A DNA stretch of 64,000 bases from Gymnopilus junonius. Taxonomy: Eukaryota; Basidiomycota; Agaricomycetes; Agaricales; Galerinaceae. How positions within the stretch are numbered: the stretch's first letter is position 1; each line of letters starts with the position of its first letter. A program made the position numbers and the translations under genes. This document shows, piece after piece, positions 59,008-64,000 of this stretch. The notes under the pieces are model-generated. The model saw nothing but the letters and a program-made list of their open reading frames with translations, did no database searches and had not been told where the DNA came from. Location of the stretch: positions 62,001-126,000 of the forward strand of contig JADNYJ010000098.1 in the NCBI GenBank assembly GCA_015501075.1. Direction: 5' to 3'.

Positions 59008-60099
59008 TAAGAATGCCAGAGTGGCAGTTCACCAATTCTGGGGTGATTTTTGTGATTTTAAGTGCAAAAATGACCAAATTTATGGCCATCAAATGGTTTC
59101 ACCACTCAGCCTTGTGACCACAGACAACTGTGACATTTTGCCAATTTTGGAGGGCCTGTGACCCGTGACCAGTGAATTGAATGAAATGCAACAGTAGTAG
59201 ACAGAAATCCGAAGGTTGGTGATAACTGGAGGACAAGATACAAGGCTCTTTGCCTGCACAATACTGTCTGTAAGTACATATTTGTTATTCAGAATACTTC
59301 AGATATTGATATTTCATTTACTAAGGGTACAACCACTTGCCATACATACCGTAAGTTGGCAATGCTCCTTCTAGGTTTTCCAGTGTGTCTAGTCAGAACT
59401 GACTATGGCAGATTTCCACCTTCATGGCCTGTATATACTCCTGCCATCAAGGTAATACTCTAGCCTATATGAGCCTCATAATATGATGGCCTGATGTTTA
59501 TTATTTAGTTGGCTAATTGGCTTGAACATTATGTTGAAGCACTAGAGCTAAATGTCTGGACATCCTCCACTGTAACCAGTGCCACACAAGACCCAAAAAC
59601 AAAGGTTTGGTCTGTAACAGTAACCAGATCAGATGGTAGTCAACATGTCTTTGAGGTGAAGCATGTCATTTTGGCTGTAGGATTGCTGGGCGGGCTGCTG
59701 AATATGCCCAAGATTCCTGGAATGGTAAGTAATTTTCTAATTCAGGAATTCAATATTTATGTTAGGCCATGATTGAACAGGATACCTTCAAAGGAAAGAT
59801 TTTGCATTCTTTACAGCACAGAAAAGCAGCAGATCATGCTGGAAAAAAGTTGTCATAGTTGGTTCAGGCACTTCTGGTATTTGAGAAAATTTCTTCTTGT
59901 CACCACCTGCCTGCTGAATCATATTAGCTCATGATATTTGCATTGATTACATTGACAATGGTGTTGGTATGTTGACTCTGTTATGCTCTCCATGATGCAG
60001 ACATGCAAACATAAAAGTTTAGATGTTACCATGTTCCAATGCAGCTCAACTTGGAGGTTGAGGGCCATTGCCTTGCATGGCAAAACGAGGACCAGGTAT

Positions 60100-61548
60100 G
60101 CAGTCTTAGTGATGGCTGCTTCACAGCTTAATTAATCAGTTTAAACCAGTTTAAGACTGGTTTTTCAGTGAAAAAGGCTTTAAAATATATAAATCTAAGT
60201 TGGTAGTAAATTTTAGATTGACTGTACAGTTAAAAAAAGTCAAAGATCAGCTAGAACAAACCACAATTGGCTGATATATGAACTTTTAATGAAATTTATT
60301 GTGTCTTGGTCAATTTTGGAAATAGCCATTAATTCACCTTTTTTGCCTTTTTGCTTGCCCTCCCCTCCAAATCTTTGGTTCCTCCCCTTCTGAGTGTTCA
60401 GATGTTATCTACTAATTATTATAAATCCAATGGTACCAAATTTTCAAGGTATAGTGGGGTGGAAGACACAATACTAGCCAAATAGCTTATAAATATTCAA
60501 TTTTGACCATATATGCAGCAGATGCTGTGCTTCACTCACACATTCTGACATGGCTTATACTCTAGAGAAATAATAGACATCTATAGCTTCCTGGGGGTAT
60601 TTTATTTGTCCAGAAGTACCCAGTGGAACATGGTAAACCATGGCCTAGAATATATGAAAACATATTCTGCCTGTGGGAGGATGTTAATAGATTTGTAAAT
60701 AGTGGTCCTCCTGGTTGCAAATCTTCAAAACAAATTATGTAGGCTTGTTCTACTCATTAATACAAATCTCTAGGTGTATAATTCATGGCAGATAGATGAG
60801 ATTAACATAGTGTAATACAGCTGAAATCATAATCCAGCAGAAAAAATGAAACCTTCGGAAATGTCTGGTACTTCACTCATGCTAAAAACCGTAAATCTTC
60901 TTTGGCTATTGTATTTTACATATTTATACCTTTTTTTGAGGCCCTTGCACGTCTTCTGGCATGGGGTATAAGGCACTGAAACAAATATAATTGTCAAAAA
61001 AGCGAAAATAGTGGTCAAATCTTCGAAATTTCCTTGCACTCAAACCGCATGGATTTGAGACGCGCTCACCTGGGAATTAGACAGTACTACTTGATACCTT
61101 TCCAATGAGTATAAGATTACAAAATTCTGATAAGTTTAAGGTGCAAAATGCGTCACTCTATGCCTTTTTTCCTGCTAGAGTGTGATAAATATGAGGATCC
61201 TACAAATTAAATAATTTCTAATCTTGATTTGGTCCTCATTCCTCAAGTCAATTTACTTGATCTTAAGTGCATTTTGAAGTGTAAATTGAGGGCTACAAAA
61301 GACCAGTCCAGGTCCTTGTAATATAGTTTTTTATGTAAAGTACTATGTTTTGTAGTATAATAATTCTTGAATACATTAAGATTTAGAAGTCAATTATAAA
61401 ATACTGTATCTACTCTTCTCCTGGCTCAGAGCACCACAGAGCAGCTGAGTTTGCTGCCTGCTTCCCAAGATTGACATCATGACCCATTTAACATGAGTCA
61501 TGATGTCACCTGATTATGATAACCACCTCTGCTCAATGTTGGCTCAAT
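60100..61548. repeat. A/T-rich insert in the monooxygenase gene
   Basis: Sequence not matching the monooxygenase, between VTMFQ-like coding and ENGPP. CpG-poor apart from a patch near 60840-61080. A block at 61367-61450 (TTCTTGAATACATTAAGAT...) recurs as a direct copy at 62355-62450, flanking the next element. No gene recognised. Confidence 0.45.
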
Positions 61549-62151
61549 TAGTGTTTGGAAGTCTGGTTAATTAACCAGAAATTAACCAAGACTGAACTGG
61601 ACTTTAACTGATGCTAACCACAAAATATACTAACCAATTGTAACTGTAACTGTGGTCCGGTTAGCAGTTAGTCTGGATTTTAGAATTTTTGTAACTGCTT
61701 AAAACCAGTCTTAACCAGTTAAGACCAGTCATAAAATTCTGAAATTTTACACAATTATACCCACATATTATAGCTTTCAAACGACCCAAGGAACGTAAAA
61801 TTCGGTGGATAATTAAGAAAGTTATAGCAATACTCGCGAAAATCATTGAATCTGCTCTAATTTTATCATTTCTCAACCGTTTGTGATGTTCTTGGGCTCG
61901 TTTTGACCGTAAAAATTGTGATTCATTTAGTTTACACTACGAGACAATTATTTATGCCAAAAAATCCAGTTATAACCAGTTGATAACTGGTTATATGACT
62001 GCAAATAACTGCACAAGACTGATCAAGACTGGTTAGTTGCAGTCCAGTCCAGTTATTTAGACATTTCTAATTTTACCTAACTGGTCTCGGTCTCGGTTAG
62101 GGTCCTCAGTGGGCACCCAAAAACCAGACCAGACTGGACTTTCAAACACTA
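61549..62151. mobile_element. Non-autonomous hAT-like element
   Basis: Ends TAGTGTTTGGAAGTC (61549) and GACTTTCAAACACTA (62137-62151), inverted copies with one mismatch. A perfect direct duplication TGGCTCAAT flanks it (61540-61548 and 62152-62160), 9 bp or 8 plus one shared base, as for hAT/KDZ elements. The interior is built from degenerate ACTGGTT/AACCAGT words in both orientations, and no transposase is present. 603 bp. Confidence 0.7.
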
Positions 62152-62160
62152 TGGCTCAAT

Positions 62161-62820
62161 GCTCATCATTCTTCCTCCTCTCTGTTTGGTGCATTGCCCC
62201 TTCCTCAAGTGAAGATGCAAGCTGGTATTTGAAGGATTGGGTGTTCCTTCTCTCATATCTCCCAGTACAAAGCTCAGTAGCATACATTTATCATTTAAAT
62301 ACTATTAACTAAAATGTGATCTATAGCATAATAAATATTGCTTTCCTTATTGATTCTTGAATACATTAAGATCTAGAACTAAATTATAAAGGACTGTATC
62401 TACTGTTGAAGAAACCCAACCAGGAGAAGCTCAGAGCACCAGATACTCCAGGACCACCCTGGGACTTAAAGTTGTTTTCTTGATGTAGGCACAAAGTCTG
62501 CAACAAAAGAAAAATGCTAAACCATGGTCCCTACTAATATATACTTCAGCTAAAATCAAAGCCTGCAATGGGGGCTATGCTATCTCACAACACCTCTCTA
62601 TAAAGCTGTTGAACTTCATTCAATGATCATGACTGTAGGGCAGCTATAGATAAGATAAAACACAAATATGTACAAATTTTCGTGCAGTTTTGATGCCATT
62701 TTTTTTGGGGGGGGGCCAGTATTAAGAATGAGACCCTAATCGGGTCCTCGTAACCTTCATTATGTCAGTCAGGAATGGCCTACCAATTTTTATTGGTGGT
62801 AATATCACTTCTATGCTCTA
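62161..62820. repeat. Repeat remnants with a direct copy of the left block
   Basis: Block at 62355-62450 repeats 61367-61450. A G-run with T-run (62700-62717) and A/T-rich DNA make up the rest. No gene recognised; monooxygenase coding resumes near 62820. Confidence 0.4.
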
Positions 62821-63356
62821 GAGATATACATTACTGAAGGAATATTCCCAGGATTATGGTCAGAAAATGGACCCCCTACCAACATAGCAGATAGGCTGAG
62901 TATCTCTATGCCAATGCTCATGATGGCTGGTGTCTTCCATCGATTGACTAAGGTTATCGCCAAGAAAGACAAGTTGGTGGACAATCATTTTCTGAATGTG
63001 TTCTTTTGAAACCCATCATTGTTTACTAGAGAACTTCTTGATGGACTACACAAAGTTGGCTTCAGAACAACAACTGGTTATAAAGACTGTGGATTTCTCC
63101 TTGAACTATTTACATCAGGAGGAGGGTATTACCCTGGCAAGTTGTCAGTCAAATGCTATGAGTTAACAATTTACAAATCTTATTATTCAGATGTTGGAGG
63201 AAGCCAATACTTGATTTATGGTAAGATCAAACTCAAGAACGACAGCCAAATCAAAGAATTTGTTGAAGGTGGAATCACATTCGAGGATGGAAGCAAGCTT
63301 GAGGTGGATGTGGTTGTCTTTTGTACTGGGAAAGTGTGGGCTTGATACCCATTTAT

Positions 63357-63818
63357 TGTTGACATGATAAGTGTCCATGTGACTACATCACATGACTCAC
63401 ATGACATGCGTGATCAGACACATCTATATGCGACTAGATCCAGTGATGACAGAGTATCACAGTCATCTTATATGACTAAAACATGTGATCACTTAGTGAG
63501 CATATTACTCATCCTATGAGTAGATATTAGTAATTACATAGTAATTAGCTGAGTAATTGCCTTATGCATTACTCATACATAGTTAGTCACTGCATGTCCT
63601 GTAGGTATATAAGGATGCTCTAAACAGCATCCTAATCAAAGTCATTTGCACTTCTAAGTAGTAGCCTAAGTAGTCACCTTAGCACTAGCCTCTCACAAAC
63701 CCAGGTAAGCTAGTAGCTACAATGATACTATGCAGAGTGCATTGTGCATTCAGTGGTTTGCCGCTGTATGTACCATTTGCTGCTCAATAGGTTATGGGCC
63801 CCGGTAGCAAAGCATGCT
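63357..63818. mobile_element. LTR-like sequence with TATA box
   Basis: Starts TGTTGACATGATAAGTGTCC right after the last monooxygenase piece, has a TATATAAGG core promoter at about 63607 and a nearby hairpin (GGATGC...GCATCC). It looks like an LTR retrotransposon end running to the right, but the partner LTR and coding region are outside the window. Class and exact end uncertain. Confidence 0.4.
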
Positions 63819-64000
63819 GTTCGCCATTGGCAGAACCTGCTGGACATTGAGTTCACCTTAGGACAGAACCTGTCCAGCATAGTTCACCATTGTGCAGAAC
63901 CTGCTTAGCATTGGTCTGTAGCTTACTTCTACCTGGGAAGATAGTTCGCCGCTAGGCAGAACATTGGCCACAGCTGTTCGTCGCTAGACAGAATGCTCTC
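63819..64000. repeat. Tandem ~31-bp degenerate repeat
   Basis: Units starting GTTCGCC or GTTCACC at 63819, 63851, 63882, 63943 and 63975, each followed about 13-15 bases on by CAGAAC (last unit CAGAAT). GTTC and GAAC within a unit can pair. Array runs off the window edge. Confidence 0.6.

Larger units (their letters stand above)
58211..59194. mobile_element. TA-flanked TIR element inside monooxygenase exon
   Basis: Ends CTGTTGCATTTCATTCAATT (58211) and its complement ending at 59194 (AATGAAATGCAACAG). TA lies directly outside both ends (58209-58210 and 59195-59196). Removing the element and one TA rejoins the exon in frame, between SMLV and VDRNPKVGDNWR. 984 bp including the nested element; no transposase seen. 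Fits a non-autonomous Tc1/mariner-type element. Confidence 0.65.
57304..63345 (+). pseudogene. Flavin monooxygenase gene split by insertions
   Basis: Coding pieces appear in order: MPPPAIPVDPSVGPEVVLPT (57304), a middle part to VFSVFTNLEDLKYFLEKVGP, GRNPTVLIIGGGQCGLTMAA with a GxGxxG FAD motif (58130), NPKVGDNWRTRYKALCLHNT (59210), TWPVYTPAIK-like then LANWLEHYVEALELNVW (59509), KHVILAVGLLGGLLNMPKIP, VVIVGSGTS (59850, second dinucleotide motif), ENGPPTNIADRLSISMPMLM (62865), LLDGLHKVGFRTTTGY (63034) and LEVDVVVFCTG (63300). This is the FMO/Baeyer-Villiger type. A TGA at 58178-58180 replaces an expected Arg codon (CGA to TGA), a one-base gap lies near 59850, and two mobile elements and a multi-kilobase insert interrupt it. 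The 3' end is lost after FCTG. Non-functional. Confidence 0.75.

Overview
The window is nuclear DNA of a filamentous basidiomycete, most likely an agaricomycete. Genes are broken by many 45-60 bp GT..AG introns, and there is a farnesylated lipopeptide mating-pheromone precursor ending in CVVA, a divergent basidiomycete-type beta-tubulin, F-box/LRR proteins, a DUF6729-like protein, and a tRNA-Lys(CTT) with an intron. I have no database result; names rest on motifs I recognise.

Layout. 1-4.4 kb: two plus-strand C2H2 zinc-finger genes (the first cut by the window edge) separated by a small Tc1/mariner-like MITE. 4.4-10.2 kb: homogentisate 1,2-dioxygenase and a transketolase-family enzyme, both on the minus strand. 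11-14.6 kb: a long coiled-coil gene with many apparent single-base frameshifts. 15.1-18.8 kb: a convergent pair of DUF1479 paralogues. 19.6-22.8 kb: divergent beta-tubulin. 22.8-26.5 kb: a gene-free stretch of old degenerate repeats. 26.5-28.9 kb: an AT-hook protein with a zinc-ribbon-like domain, preceded by a strong hairpin abutting its ATG. 30.3-33.2 kb: small genes, including a secreted lysine-rich protein with a Kex2-like site and a bZIP-like regulator. 35.5 kb: the pheromone precursor. 37-43.7 kb: three more C2H2 zinc-finger genes. 44.6-52.5 kb: an F-box remnant, a CK1-like kinase, a hypothetical gene, an F-box gene and a 556-aa low-complexity protein. 53.2-53.7 kb: tRNA-Lys and a decayed tandem copy.

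At about 53.4 kb the character changes. From there to the right edge CpG is scarce, A+T is higher, and the sequence is made of broken genes (F-box, RecQ/DEAD-like helicase, flavin monooxygenase) interrupted by mobile elements. The clearest case is a monooxygenase exon split by one TA-flanked element that itself carries a second TA-flanked element. A non-autonomous hAT-like element with a perfect direct target duplication lies further on, and the right edge holds an LTR-like sequence and a ~31-bp tandem repeat. This looks like a euchromatin to mutated-repeat boundary.

The genes do not form one pathway. The most noteworthy items are the pheromone gene without a visible receptor, the secreted cationic protein, the five C2H2 genes, the nested element insertions, and the recurring one-base indels in short homopolymer runs, which look more like assembly error than biology in the gene-rich part.
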